From Cerioporus squamosus (taxonomy: Eukaryota > Basidiomycota > Agaricomycetes > Polyporales > Polyporaceae): 32,206 nt of DNA. The notes beneath the pieces are model-generated. The model did not search any database, had not been told where the DNA came from, and saw nothing but the letters and a program-made list of their open reading frames with translations. The translations under genes were made by a program, and so were the position numbers. Below are positions 10,686 to 21,050 of the stretch, piece by piece (the stretch's first letter is position 1; each line of letters starts with the position of its first letter). The stretch lies in NCBI GenBank assembly GCA_022592435.1, contig JABYQS010000312.1, positions 1 through 32,206 of the forward strand, given 5' to 3'.

Positions 10686-12044
10686 TCAATTCGCCCTGAC
10701 ATTCTCTGGAGGATCCCGGAAGCGCACGACAAGAACCGTGACGTTGTCTGTCGAGTAATTCTTGTACGCGTGCTCGAGCAGCTCCTCCGCTGCTTTCTTA
10801 GGATCTGCCAGCGACCGCACGAGATCGCAAGCACCTTGGTCGTTCACCACATCCCAAAGCTGCAGCGGCGATTAGTACAGGAGATGCTACGAAGGAATTG
10901 AGTTACTCACTCCGTCACACGCCAGAATCAGAAACTCATCGTGCTCGCTCAGCTCGGTCTCGGTTGTATAAGGCGAACCGACAACGAACTCCTTCATGGA
11001 GGAGTCACCGAGACTGCGGGTGACGTTGAGCACGCCGTTGACACGCCCGCTCATGACAAATCCGCCGGCATCCATGATTCTCTTCGCCTCCTGCTTATCC
11101 GATCCCTTGTGGTCGTACGTCAACCGGACGGCCTTCCCTGCACGACAGAGCACGCCTCGTGCATCGCCCGCGTTGGCGCAGTAGAGCACTCTGCGCACGT
11201 TCGCCGGAGGCACGATAGCCTTCTCCGGCTGCGCACTTGGAGGGTCTGTGTTGGCAGACGAGGAAGGAGAGTGTGAAGACGCCGAACCGAGGGTCTTGAT
11301 AGCATGTAAGAGCTTACTCGTCGTACCCTTGGACTTGGTATCTTCCTCGCCGCGGTTGCTGTCGTCGCCATTACTGTTGAGGGCTTCGCTAGGTGACGGT
11401 ATCGACGGTGCAGGGAGCTCAAAGTCAGGCGGGAGGAAGGACTGGCCGCCGTTCTCGTCTTCCACGCGGAGGAACGCAGTGACCGCCGTACATCCGGAGT
11501 GCATCTTGCCATCGGATTCCTCCGAGAGCTTGGACAGGTTCATGTCCACGTCGTGGAACGTCTGATTGAGCACATCCGGAATGGCGGTGTTCTTGTCTTT
11601 CCGGAGCACATTCAGAAGACACTGGGGGAGCGCTGTAGGCATGTGCGGAGGGTAGCATGGAGATAATATCGTACCAAAGCAAAGTTCTGCCCACACCATT
11701 CTGCTGCGTGCTTCCCTGCGTGTCCATCGAAAATCGCGAAGAATCCTTGTCCGCGTACGCCACCGAAGGGCACGACGATCGAGTGCGCATCTTCCATGAA
11801 CCGCCGGGGTCCCTTGGAGTCGGTTACCGCGCACTTGAAGGAGAGGCTGGGCGGAACAGATGCATCGTCGGACACAACTCTACTCGTACGTGATCTGATG
11901 AGCTGCGTGTACGCGTGGACGCGGTAGAAACTAACTTAGAGGTACTTTGGGCTATAGCATCGAGAGATCGCCACAAGCGATGATCAGACGTGTCCAACAC
12001 TGGCAGAGTAAGCCAGACTCACAAGGTCCATCAGCAGATGCCAT
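10686..12044 (-). CDS. PP2C-family Ser/Thr protein phosphatase
   Basis: This is a metal-dependent PPM/PP2C phosphatase, expected to be soluble. Exons are 12044-12023, 11951-11936 (only 16 nt), 11894-11675, 11621-10911 and 10859-10686, about 380 residues. Motifs in order are RRFMEDAH, FFAIFDGHAGKHAAEW (DGHxG metal site), SGCTAVTAFL, NAGDARGVL, LTYDHKGSDKQEAKRI, NVTRSLGD, FLILACDGLWDVV and DNVTVLVV, so all metal-binding positions look intact. An acidic and serine-rich insert of roughly 90 residues lies between SGCTA and the NAGDAR motif. The start at 12044 is chosen because the three small 5' exons splice in phase (MASADGP... into the catalytic domain). The C-terminus is ambiguous: a strong 3' splice signal ending at 10594 suggests a further exon (10593-10525, ending ...VARHQ) joined from a donor after 10701. 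Confidence 0.9.
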
Positions 12045-12447
12045 GGGTCGTGATTGTAGGGTTTGGACGCGAAGACGAGGTGGGTGGTGGAGGAGCGGAA
12101 GAGAGTACCGTTCCGGGTGGGGTCCCTGCGTTCACTTGACAGGGCGCCTCACCAGCCTCACCCCGCAGTCCACCGCGTCATTCCACGTGCCGTTTACACA
12201 GCCTATAAGTATCGCCCATGGGTTAGGGTTCATACAGTATCGAATCTATCGATACTTCCCGTATCGGGTCTCTGCCAACACGCGGCTACGGAACGTTTGT
12301 TCAAGTTCAACCACATCCTCGGACCTCCCACTCAGGCTTCCGACCGTCCCTTGGTTATCCCCTTCCTTTTGCCAGGGGGAACTACTGTACTCGTCAAGAC
12401 CCATCACTCTGTCCTCTCTGCCGCTGTCTCCTCCGTTACTGGCCAGT
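12045..12447. promoter_or_regulatory. Shared divergent promoter region
   Basis: This 403-bp stretch separates the start codons of the PP2C gene (-) and the PLK4-like gene (+), so both promoters must lie here unless they reach into coding sequence. It contains a CACGTG box at 12184-12189, a TATAAG at 12204-12209 and a run of ATCGAT/GTATCG-like inverted motifs at about 12236-12266. The boxes are direct observations; binding by a factor is inference. Confidence 0.5.
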
Positions 12448-15277
12448 ATGAGTAATGCTTCGTCGGAACATCCCATCGATACTCTGTCCGTATGTGCCTG
12501 ACATCTCTGTTCATTGATGTCCAAAGCTCAGCACCTAGGTGCAGAACTACGAACTACATGAAGAAATCGCACAAGGGGCCACGTCGACTGTCTACCGCGC
12601 GACGTGCAAGCGAGGGAGATTGCGCAACCGTCTGGTCGCTGTAAAGAAGGTGCGTCCATGACCATCATGGGAAGAGAACTTGCACATCAATGAGTGACAC
12701 ATAGACTGCATCGCAACATGGAACTGCGTCGTCTGCCAATCACCCCATCGCTGCAGCATCATTGCATGCGACTCTATGCCACCCATCCATCGCATCTCTC
12801 ATATCTTTCTTCACTACTGTTACCGGCTTCTACCAAGTCATGGACTACTGTGAACATGGAAGCCTCGCAGACCTTCTTGTTGCCCGTGATCCCAGCGTCC
12901 TCACCGAAGACGAACTACGCGGCGTCGCGAGAACTCTCGTCGACACGTTGGTGTACCTGAGGAAGGAGCGCGTGCTTCACAGGGACATCAAACCGAGCCA
13001 CATCCTCGTCGCTTCGGATTACCGGCTAGTAAGTACTGATTCTGCTTTGTGGGTGGCATGACGTTGATGTGGGCTGTGTAGAAGCTGTCGGGATTCAGCT
13101 CAGCAATCAGGCTACCGACTATCGATTCAACTGAGACTACCTTCTGCGGATCGGCCAACTACGTCTCTCCGTGAGTGGATACATACTTGTCCCGATCGTC
13201 TCGGCGCATATAGTGACCTGTTTCCCCAGTGAGATACTGTCCGGGCAATCATATAGCTTTCCTACAGACGTATGGTCGTTGGGATGCGTGCTAGTGACCT
13301 GTCTGTCAGGCAAGCCTGCGTTCTTTGTACGTGATCGATTTACTGGTATAGTCGGCATTGATTCAAATTACCTGCTTACATAGGCTACGACGCCGGATAA
13401 GGTCTTCGACAACATCTGTTCTGCGAGATACAACCTGCCTGACACAGTGTCTTACGAAGTGCAAGACCTCATCTCGGGGCTCTTGCAGAAGGTCCACTCT
13501 TCTTACAATACCTTTGTTCTGCCAATTCTTATCGTCATCTGCAGAACTCCCTGGACCGCACCCCGCTACATCGGATCCTCTCACATCCCTTCTTCCAGCC
13601 CTCTCTGCCGGTCAAGGCTATTTCTGTCCCCGCGAAGTGCCCCACGTCGCAACATTCATTGCAAGGCCGACCACTTGAGGATCATGAATACCCACCCAGA
13701 CCTGCTAAGCAATACCCGTCATCTCTCTCGCGTAACCCCTTACGTCCCAAGCCACCCCTAGCACAGCAGTCCAAGGACAAGCACGCGATCAGAGTCAAGA
13801 GGTCACCACTCGAGGACATAACCAACCTTTACCAGGACGACTCTCTGGACGACATCGATCTCCTGCAAGTTCCTGCACGACGCCTAGTTCCGGTCCCTGT
13901 GAATGCGTCTAGATCTCGCTGCGACAAGATCAGTCGTCAAGTCGATTCGAGGCCACCAACTCCTGCTTTGACCGCTGACTCTGGGACCCCAAGCGTATCT
14001 TCTCTTGCTGCCTTGTCGGAGAGGCGTGACTGCCTCATCATCTCCAGTGCTCTTCCGCCGAATTTCTCATCTGGGCGACCCCTCCTGGCGTCTCCTCGAA
14101 CACAGCTCAAGCGGGTCCTGTCTGATCCTTGTACTCTGCCTTCTCGAACGCAGCCGCGGCTTGCCGACGACCCTCCGCGCCGGCTCTTCTCCAAGGCGAC
14201 CAGCTCTACCGCAGTATCGCAAGGCCATCTACCTGAGTCACCCCCGGCTTCTCAATCCTTTGGGACGAAGCATCGGCACGATCGAACCCCTGTGAAGATG
14301 AACACATTCAACAGTCGTAGGCTCAAAGCTCAAACCCACAAGGTCTCGCGCGGACAACTGGTCGTCCTGCCTTCGAGGGCTGTACTTGTCGACTTTCGGG
14401 AAGGAGAACGACGGAAAGGACGGACAGGGAAGGAGGTTCTCGTCATCAGCTCTGACGGTCGAAACGTGAGTGGAGCTGGACTGGTGCAACCTCGTAGCTG
14501 ACGGGTGTCCGTAAGGTCGATGTCTATGACGCACCTCACCTCAGTACCCCTTGCTGTCTCGCGGAGCCTGTGGTCGCCTACACGGCCGACCAACTACCGT
14601 CCCAGTATGCCAAGTTGTATGATGACGCCGCGCTTCTCGTTGATCAGCTCAATTCTCGCATCCCAAAGGTCAGTGGCATAGCTGTATGCGGCTATGAACC
14701 CAAGACACTGAGCTGCCTCCTTGCACAGCTGGTACACTACGCCGACGCCGCCAAGTGTACGCTCATGGCGAACGGACCTCCTGGAGACGTAGAACTCCTC
14801 CTTCCTGGGGACGATGCCTCTAGTTCAGATCGACGAGAAACAATCCGTCTTCGGCTGTATCGCGGCAAGCGCACCCTGGAAGTGTCTCGGCACGTCTCGA
14901 AGGCGGGCTCGAGCAAGGACGTCGGCGAGTGGATGAAGAAGGTCCTGCTCCTCAACAACCTCCTCGATCTCTCTGGCGAAGATCTACTCGCACTGGACGG
15001 TTCCGAACGGATGGCTCTGGCTTGTCTGGGCGACTTCTTGCGCATCTGCGACGTTGTGGAGGGAGTGGAGGTCAGCAGTGCGCCTGGCGCGGAACTCGGA
15101 GACGATGGGCGGTTGCGACTCGAGCGGGTCTTGCGCCATTGGGAGAACAAGTCTGAGGATGTCGTGCCCGGCGTGAGAGAGCGAGCGCCGCCCTTTCAGA
15201 AGGATGCGAGCGGTGTGGAGTTGGTGGGCATCCCGCCGCCGCCGCGCAAGTTCTCGAACGCCGCGATGTTGCGATAG
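12448..15277 (+). CDS. PLK4/SAK-like protein with degenerate kinase domain and cryptic polo box
   Basis: Exons are 12448-12489, 12539-12649, 12705-13028, 13082-13170, 13230-13326, 13384-13491, 13545-14465 and 14516-15277, about 817 residues (797 if 14669-14728 is an intron). The N-terminal kinase domain spans roughly residues 15-280. The glycine loop is weak (IAQGATSTVY), VAVKK keeps the lysine, the alpha-C glutamate position reads Ala, HRDIKPSHI has His for the catalytic-loop Asn, and DFG reads GFS in KLSGFSSAI. SPEILSG, TDVWSLGCVL and DRTPLHRILSHPFF are normal. A linker of about 250 residues follows, then a region like the PLK4 cryptic polo box: GKEVLVISSDGRNVDVY, YTADQLPSQYAKLYDDAA, AKCTLMANGP. 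No third polo box is evident. PLK4 drives centriole duplication in animals; this lineage has no centrioles, so the role here is unknown. Loss of metal-binding residues suggests a pseudokinase. Confidence 0.85.
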
Positions 15278-15478
15278 CTACCTAGCTTCTCTTTTTTTCC
15301 TTCGTATGTCATGAAAGTAGTAGCTCATCTTTGCGATGAACTTGAAGTGGCCGGTACCTGGATGTACGCAGTTGCCTAATCCGGTTCATCACCCGATCAA
15401 GATTCGTGCGTACAGGATTTGAGGAGGGGCCAGAGGGGAAGCAGCCCTTCTCTCCCCGCCGTTCATCGAAACCTGTGG

Positions 15479-17250
15479 ATGTCTCAGCAATCAGCCGCTG
15501 CAAAGCCTTCGCTGCAGGGGGTCCGTATCAAAGCCAGGAAACGTGCCGTCAAGGCTCAAGCCAAGCACGAGCCCGAGGGTGAGCTCCCCGTCCACCCCGA
15601 ACAGCTCGAGCTCACGCCCACCCCTGCCCAGTATTCAGAGACCAGCTGCTCAAGCACCTCGAGAACGTCCCGCCCAGCGACTTTGAAGCAATTACCAACA
15701 AGCTAGTCCAGGCCGGCTCCACCCTCGAGTTCCTCAAATATGCAGACGCCCTGTTTGAGATTCTCCTTGTCGGCGGCCTCCTTCAGCCCGGGGGCCAGTA
15801 CGTCGAGGACGGCGCCCCTCTGTCGCCCTTCTCTCTCCTCAACGCGAAGACGCCTGTGGAGGTGGCAGACGTGAAGCAGTATGTTGAGGTGCTGAACAAA
15901 CTGATCCGGAGGTGAGTCCTGCTTTCACTTCTTTTGCTTCCTGCGCGCATCTCTGTCGTGAACATGTGCACGGCTCGCGCCCCGTTGCCGTGGTCTAGTC
16001 ACCTTTCGCGTGCTTGGGTTATGGTCTCGTTGCCGCAGTCTCCCCACAATTCTTCTGTCGTGACTTTATATCTCCGTTTACCCTGGACCGATACCAACCA
16101 CGTTTGGCAGGTACAAATATCTCCAGAGGCCACTTGAGGAGACCACCCTCCCCAACCTGCTGCAATATCTGAACCGGTGGCCGGAAGAACAGAGGGAGAA
16201 GATCGCCGTTGCCATCGGTCTCTTGATGGCGCAGGGTCTTGCGAGTGCGAGCTGCCTGCAGAGTCTGACGAAGGATCATCTCGTCAAAAACGGTATGTTC
16301 CTTGGCCTCGTTTCCTTGATTGGTTGTTGACGATGACATCCTGCGCGCTGTCCTTGTGTCCAGACCTGTCGGCGAACACCATCACGCTCGTCTTCCGCGC
16401 CTACCTCTCCATGCAGTCCATGGAACACCTCGCGAGTTCGCTCAAGCGCGGGGGCATCAAGGACCTCCTCGCGTTCTTCCCGCCCAACAAGCGCGACGAC
16501 AAGGCGCTCGACGAGCACTTCCGCAAGGCGGGCCTGCCGCAGATCGCGGAGTGGTGGACGAAGCGGCAGACCGCGTCCCTCAAGGACGGCCTCATCAAGG
16601 CCCTGCAGGAGATGCTCGAGCGCGGGGACTCGCATGCGGACATCGTGAACGCGATCAAGGCCCGCCAGGAGGAGCAGCCGCTCCCCGAGTCCGAGCTTGT
16701 CTCGTGCATCTGGCAGGGCCTCATCTCCTCCATTGACTGGAGTGCGCGCCAGGATCAAAATGAGGCCCTCGCTCTGCGCGAGATCACGGTGAGACCGTTC
16801 GCCGCCTGGAAGCTTTGGACGTGATGTGCTGATGCTGCGCTGCAGAACTTTACTGATATCCTGGAGCCGTTCTGCAACGGGCCCAAGACCGAGGTCGCCC
16901 TCATCAATACTGTACAAGTGTATAGCTACGAAGACACGCGTATCATTAAGGCATTCCCGCAAATACTCAAGGTTCGTCATCGTCTTCTCGTCTTGACTGA
17001 TCGGGAGAGGGTCCTAAACTGATCTTGTTTCATTTCAGGTTCTGTATAACAAAGACTGTATCTCTGATCAGGCTATCATATACTGGCACCAGAAGGGCTC
17101 GAAGCCCCAGGGCCGGCAGCACTTCCTGCAGGCCGCGCAGCCGCTCGTCAAGGTGTGTCCTCATGTATTCTGGCTTGTGTTGATGCCGTCGCTTACGCAT
17201 GTATGTAGTTCTTGCAGGAGGAGGAGAGCGAGGATGAAGACGAGGAGTGA
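15479..17250 (+). CDS. eIF5-mimic protein (BZW/5MP, W2 domain)
   Basis: Homologue of animal BZW1/BZW2 (5MP), which compete with eIF5 for eIF2 and eIF3 and raise the stringency of start-codon choice; the role in this fungus is inferred. Exons are 15479-15578, 15632-15911, 16111-16292, 16364-16788, 16846-16971, 17039-17152 and 17209-17250, giving 422 residues, close to the roughly 419 of the animal proteins. Evidence: the basic N-terminus SLQGVRIKARKR, HEAT/MIF4G-type helices (LEFLKYADALFEILLVGG), and a C-terminal W2 domain with YSYEDTRIIKAFPQILKVLY, DQAIIYWHQKG and FLQEEESEDEDEE. The tail has the acidic-aromatic character expected of W2 proteins. All introns splice in phase with no anomaly. 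It follows the PLK4-like gene with about 200 bp between stop and start. Confidence 0.93.
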
Positions 17251-18125
17251 ACGGACTCCATACTTGACGAAGCATTATATGCATATACCGTCTCATTGGG
17301 CTACATGTGTACGAAAGCAGAGCTTCATAGAGTTGCACTTTTGATAGGCACTTGTGTTCTGATCTCGTCGCGGACCCGCTCGCCATCTCCACAACTAGCC
17401 GCGGGGCGGTGCACGCACAACGACTAAGAGTCTCTGGTGAAAGACCGTCCTACTTGCATTAATTCGGAGACGCACTGGCACGTAACCATGATATGTCGTT
17501 CAAGGGACAGTGCGCCGTGTAGCGCAGCGGTGCGGTGGCGTCGACGCTGAAGAATCGATGATGAGCGCAGTTGCATCTTGCGCGGATGAAGTTTCTTTGC
17601 GTACGAGCGAACGAGCCCTCGATGAGACCGCCGTCGAGGGGTGTGAGCAACCTACTGCCAGCGGAGGGCGTCGGCGACAGCCCTGCTCTCCGCTAAACAA
17701 CTCGGCGAGGCGTGACACCCTTGAACGACCGTCACATTGTACTGAACTCGAAGGTCCGGAAAGCCGAACCGGGACTTGTCCTCCAAGAGCATTTCATACT
17801 AATATCGACGCGCATCTTCCGAGCAGCCCGAGAATCGAAAACAAACTGTCGACTTGCGCGACGGCCCGACAATGCGTGCATATGTACAGACAACAAAGGT
17901 AACCACACAGCAACGTGCTCGCGACCAGCAGACTGGAGAGCTAATATACAGTACGCCACGCTCAACGGATCCAGATCGTACACCTCCTACTTTTCAGAGC
18001 ACAAGCAACGAAAATGCGTACACAAGAACAAAGCCGCGTGCAAACGGAGTCTCGCCCCGTCCCACATGCAGGCAAGCAAGCAAGCCGGCACTTTTGCGTG
18101 CAGTTCACAGGCGGGGGCCAACCAA
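17251..18125. other. Convergent intergenic region
   Basis: About 875 bp between the stop of the eIF5-mimic gene (+) and the stop of the Zn2Cys6 gene (-). Open frames here lack any family signature and appear to be chance. No RNA gene or repeat was recognised. Confidence 0.5.
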
Positions 18126-21050
18126 CTACCACGCCTCGGGGATCTGCGGAAAGTCGCCCATCCAGCCGTTCGGGTGGCCCATCTGGAGGAAGATGCCGTC
18201 GGAGCCGTTGATCGGGAGGCCGAGGTCCGTGAGGCTCTGCTCCTGGAGCCAGAGCGGGATCGAGCTCGGGTTGAAGATGCGCTGGTCGTGCGCCCAGGGC
18301 CCGAGCTCCTGCTCGGTGAACGGCGGCGGGGGCGCGATGCTCGGGTCGATAAACGACGGTGGGCCCATCATCGCCGTGTCCGCGCCCGGGGGGAGGGACG
18401 GCATGCCCGCGGCGGTGAGGCCGACCTTGCGGCGGAGGTTCGCGAGCATGATGCGGAGCGTGAGTGCGTAGCGCTCCGCGGCGACGTCGGAGAGCAGCTG
18501 GGCGAGCTGCTCGACCTGGATCGTAATCGCGGAGAGGTCGAGCTCGGCGGGGAAGAGGTTCGCCATCTTGAGCAGGAAGAGCCCCGAGAAGGCGGCCATG
18601 ACGAGCGTGTCGTGCACGGCGTAGCGGAGCGCGGCGCGGTAGGTGGGCGAGTCGAGTAGGTTTGAGAGGCAATTTGAGGCGGCGTCTTTCGCTTGGAAGG
18701 CGAGCTCGCGCTGCTCGAAGGGCATCTTGTCCCAGGAGACACCGCGGAGCGCGACACAGACGAGCCAGAGCTTGGCGTAGTGCAGCTCGCCGACAAGGAT
18801 CTTGCGTGGAAGTGCCTCTTCGTCCATTGTTTGCCCTGAGAAGCCTGTTAGTAGAGCATTCGCAAGAGAGACAAATGTCGGCTTACTGTGAAGGTCATCG
18901 CAGTCGGTCCACCACTTGTCCAGGGCGATGTTCGCTCGCCGAATAAACGCGAGCGTATTGTGGTTGACCTGGCCATTCAGCGGGGATAAGGTCTCATAAA
19001 TTTGAGCTGTGGCAACCTTGCTCAGTGTCAAAATAACAATGCAATCGGTCCGAGACACCTACTCTTCTGTGCAATCAACTCCACCTGGGAAATCAGCCGT
19101 ACATCCGTCGGAGACGCCATGGGATGTGAGAGCAGCAGACGGCAGTGCCTGATAGAACTCTCGTCGCGGAGTACAATCGGTCTGCCGGTCCCCAGGCTCA
19201 TCTGGTGGTCGAACCAATACAGGCACAACCATATGCGAGCGGACACGACTGCACCACAACGCATGGTAAGCACAACTTCCGACACTTCATATGGATTCCT
19301 TTCAGGCACTCACCGAGATTCCGTTCCTCCTCATCGCTGCGCTTCTTCCCACCATCGTCCGCGAGTTTCTCAAGTGCACGGTGCAGCCCCAGGTCCAGAG
19401 CCATGCGCATCGCATGGCCGCTGGGGAGCCAGCCGTTCGTGCTCCATGCCGCGAGCAGGAGCATCCCCTGGACGGCTTCCTTGCGCACGACCGGGCCGAA
19501 GAGGGACGACCGCGCGATACCTTGCGCCTCCTCGAGACACTTGTAGAAAGCGGGGATGAGCGGGCCGGTCCCGCTCCGATCTTTGCCGCGACTGCTAGGA
19601 TCGCGTCGAATGTCCAGGGGGTCCGCTCCATGAGCCCCTCGTACGTGTCGTAGGAAGGGTCGAAGACGGGGATGAAGATGTGGCAGCCGGAGAAGAAACT
19701 GCGCTCGACGTTAGTTACGCGTCGAACGATCAACCAAGAGGGATTCACATGTGGTAGAGCTCGCGAGCTTCGGTGTCCGAGACAAGTCCCTGCAGCGCAA
19801 TTGATTAGTCTCGTGAGTATGAGGTAGCGAACGGAGTTAACGATACCTTCTCGACGACATGAGGGAATGCATTGCGAGGAGTGGGTTCAGCCCGCTTCCG
19901 CTTCTTCACCCTAGAACACAGCGGTCAGCGGACAATTACCAGATGACTGGAACCTACTTACCTCGGAGGTGAAGCAGACGGCGCGGCAGCTGCTTCTGCA
20001 GCGGCGTTGGCGAGACCTTGCAGCGCTTCGATAGGAGCATTGAGGGTAGAGCGGGGAAGCGTGTCCTCAGACTCATCATCCGAAGACGGCGCCGTGCTGG
20101 GCACGATACCGTACGTCGCATATTTGTGGGGCTAAATTGCGGCTATACATCAGCCAGGACAGGGACGCGAACCGAGAACTGGCGCATACGCACCGGCGGG
20201 GCAAAGCCGGGAAGCGGTGGGAAGGCCCTGGGACGGGAGGGCCCTCTCCTTGAGGCGAGTTGTACATCTCAGAATGGGTGCGAATGGGAGGCAACGGACC
20301 TGACAAGACGGGGCTGTCGCGCGAGCCGGTGGGGTAGACTGGCTGCTGGATGGCAGGGGGACTCTGGTTCTGGCTCTGGCTCTGGATGGCTGAGAGGATG
20401 CGGTCGAGGGAGGACTGCATGCCAATCATCTGGCTCTGCATGACCTGGACGACGGTCCCGTGAGCCGGGGACACGCGATGTGGTTGTGGGTCGACGGCAC
20501 GTACCAGGTACTGGCCCTCGAGGCGGGAGAGACGCCTGTGGGTGGGGGGAGGTGGTGGATCGGGCATGAGCAGGGGCTGGACATGGCAGGCGACGCAGAG
20601 GGGCGGGGAGGCGGGGCAGGACTCACTCGACGGAAGCAGAGGACAACGCCTGGACATTCTTTTTCTCTGGTTTCTCAAACACACAGACCGCGCCGCTCAG
20701 TTGGCAGCGACGACACGGAGCCTGGCAGATGCAGCCCGGGCCGGGCGGATGGGGCGGGCAGACGGGAGACGGGACGGGGGCTGAGGTCAGCCCGGCAGAC
20801 GATGGCGGAGATGAGAGAGACGCACCTCGCCCTCGCACCTGTTCTTGCCCTTGCGGCAGTTTGTGCAGGCCCGCGCGCCCCGCTTCGGGATGTGCGACGG
20901 CGAGGACACGCTGGGGTCGGGTGGGGACGCCATCTCGGTCCGCCCGCCGCTGCCGTTCGCGTTCGTGCTAAAGCTCTGTGTGCGCCTTCGCTTGCCGTTG
21001 GGCTGGTCGTCGTAGTTCGATGTCGACGTCGTGGGCGATAGCGACATCAT
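18126..21050 (-). CDS. Zn2Cys6 fungal transcription factor
   Basis: A nuclear, DNA-binding regulator with unknown targets. Exon 1 (21050-20826) and exon 2 (20721-20627) form a perfect binuclear zinc cluster, C-x2-C-x6-C-x5-C-x2-C-x6-C, preceded by basic GKRRR. A short linker-plus-coiled coil follows (VERLSRLEGQ, SQMIGMQSSLDRILSAI). Then come a Pro/Ser-rich segment, YATYGIVPSTAPSSDDESED, and a fungal-specific middle homology region (GCHIFIPVFDPSYDTYEGL, MALDLGLHRALEKL, LYWFDHQMSLGTGRP). The protein ends GWMGDFPQIPEAW. Other exons are 20535-20505, 20444-20194, 20131-19962, 19910-19847, 19789-19749, 19698-19314, 19248-19059, 19020-18887 and 18844-18126. Exons 4 (near 20240) and 8 (near 19570) each need one extra base to keep frame, which may be a consensus error. 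The last intron (42 nt) is in frame and could be retained. Confidence 0.85.

Noticed and set aside
10454..10834. 126-codon minus-strand open frame at the PP2C 3' end
   Set aside because: It overlaps the PP2C exon ending VTVLVVRF in another frame and has no family signature.
12221..12230. Telomere-like GGTTAGGGTT
   Set aside because: A single unit and a half inside a promoter; no tandem array.
17962..18672. Long GC-rich open frames overlapping the Zn2Cys6 3' exon on both strands
   Set aside because: They are shadow frames of a strongly codon-biased coding exon; only the frame ending at 18126 shows family similarity and correct splicing.
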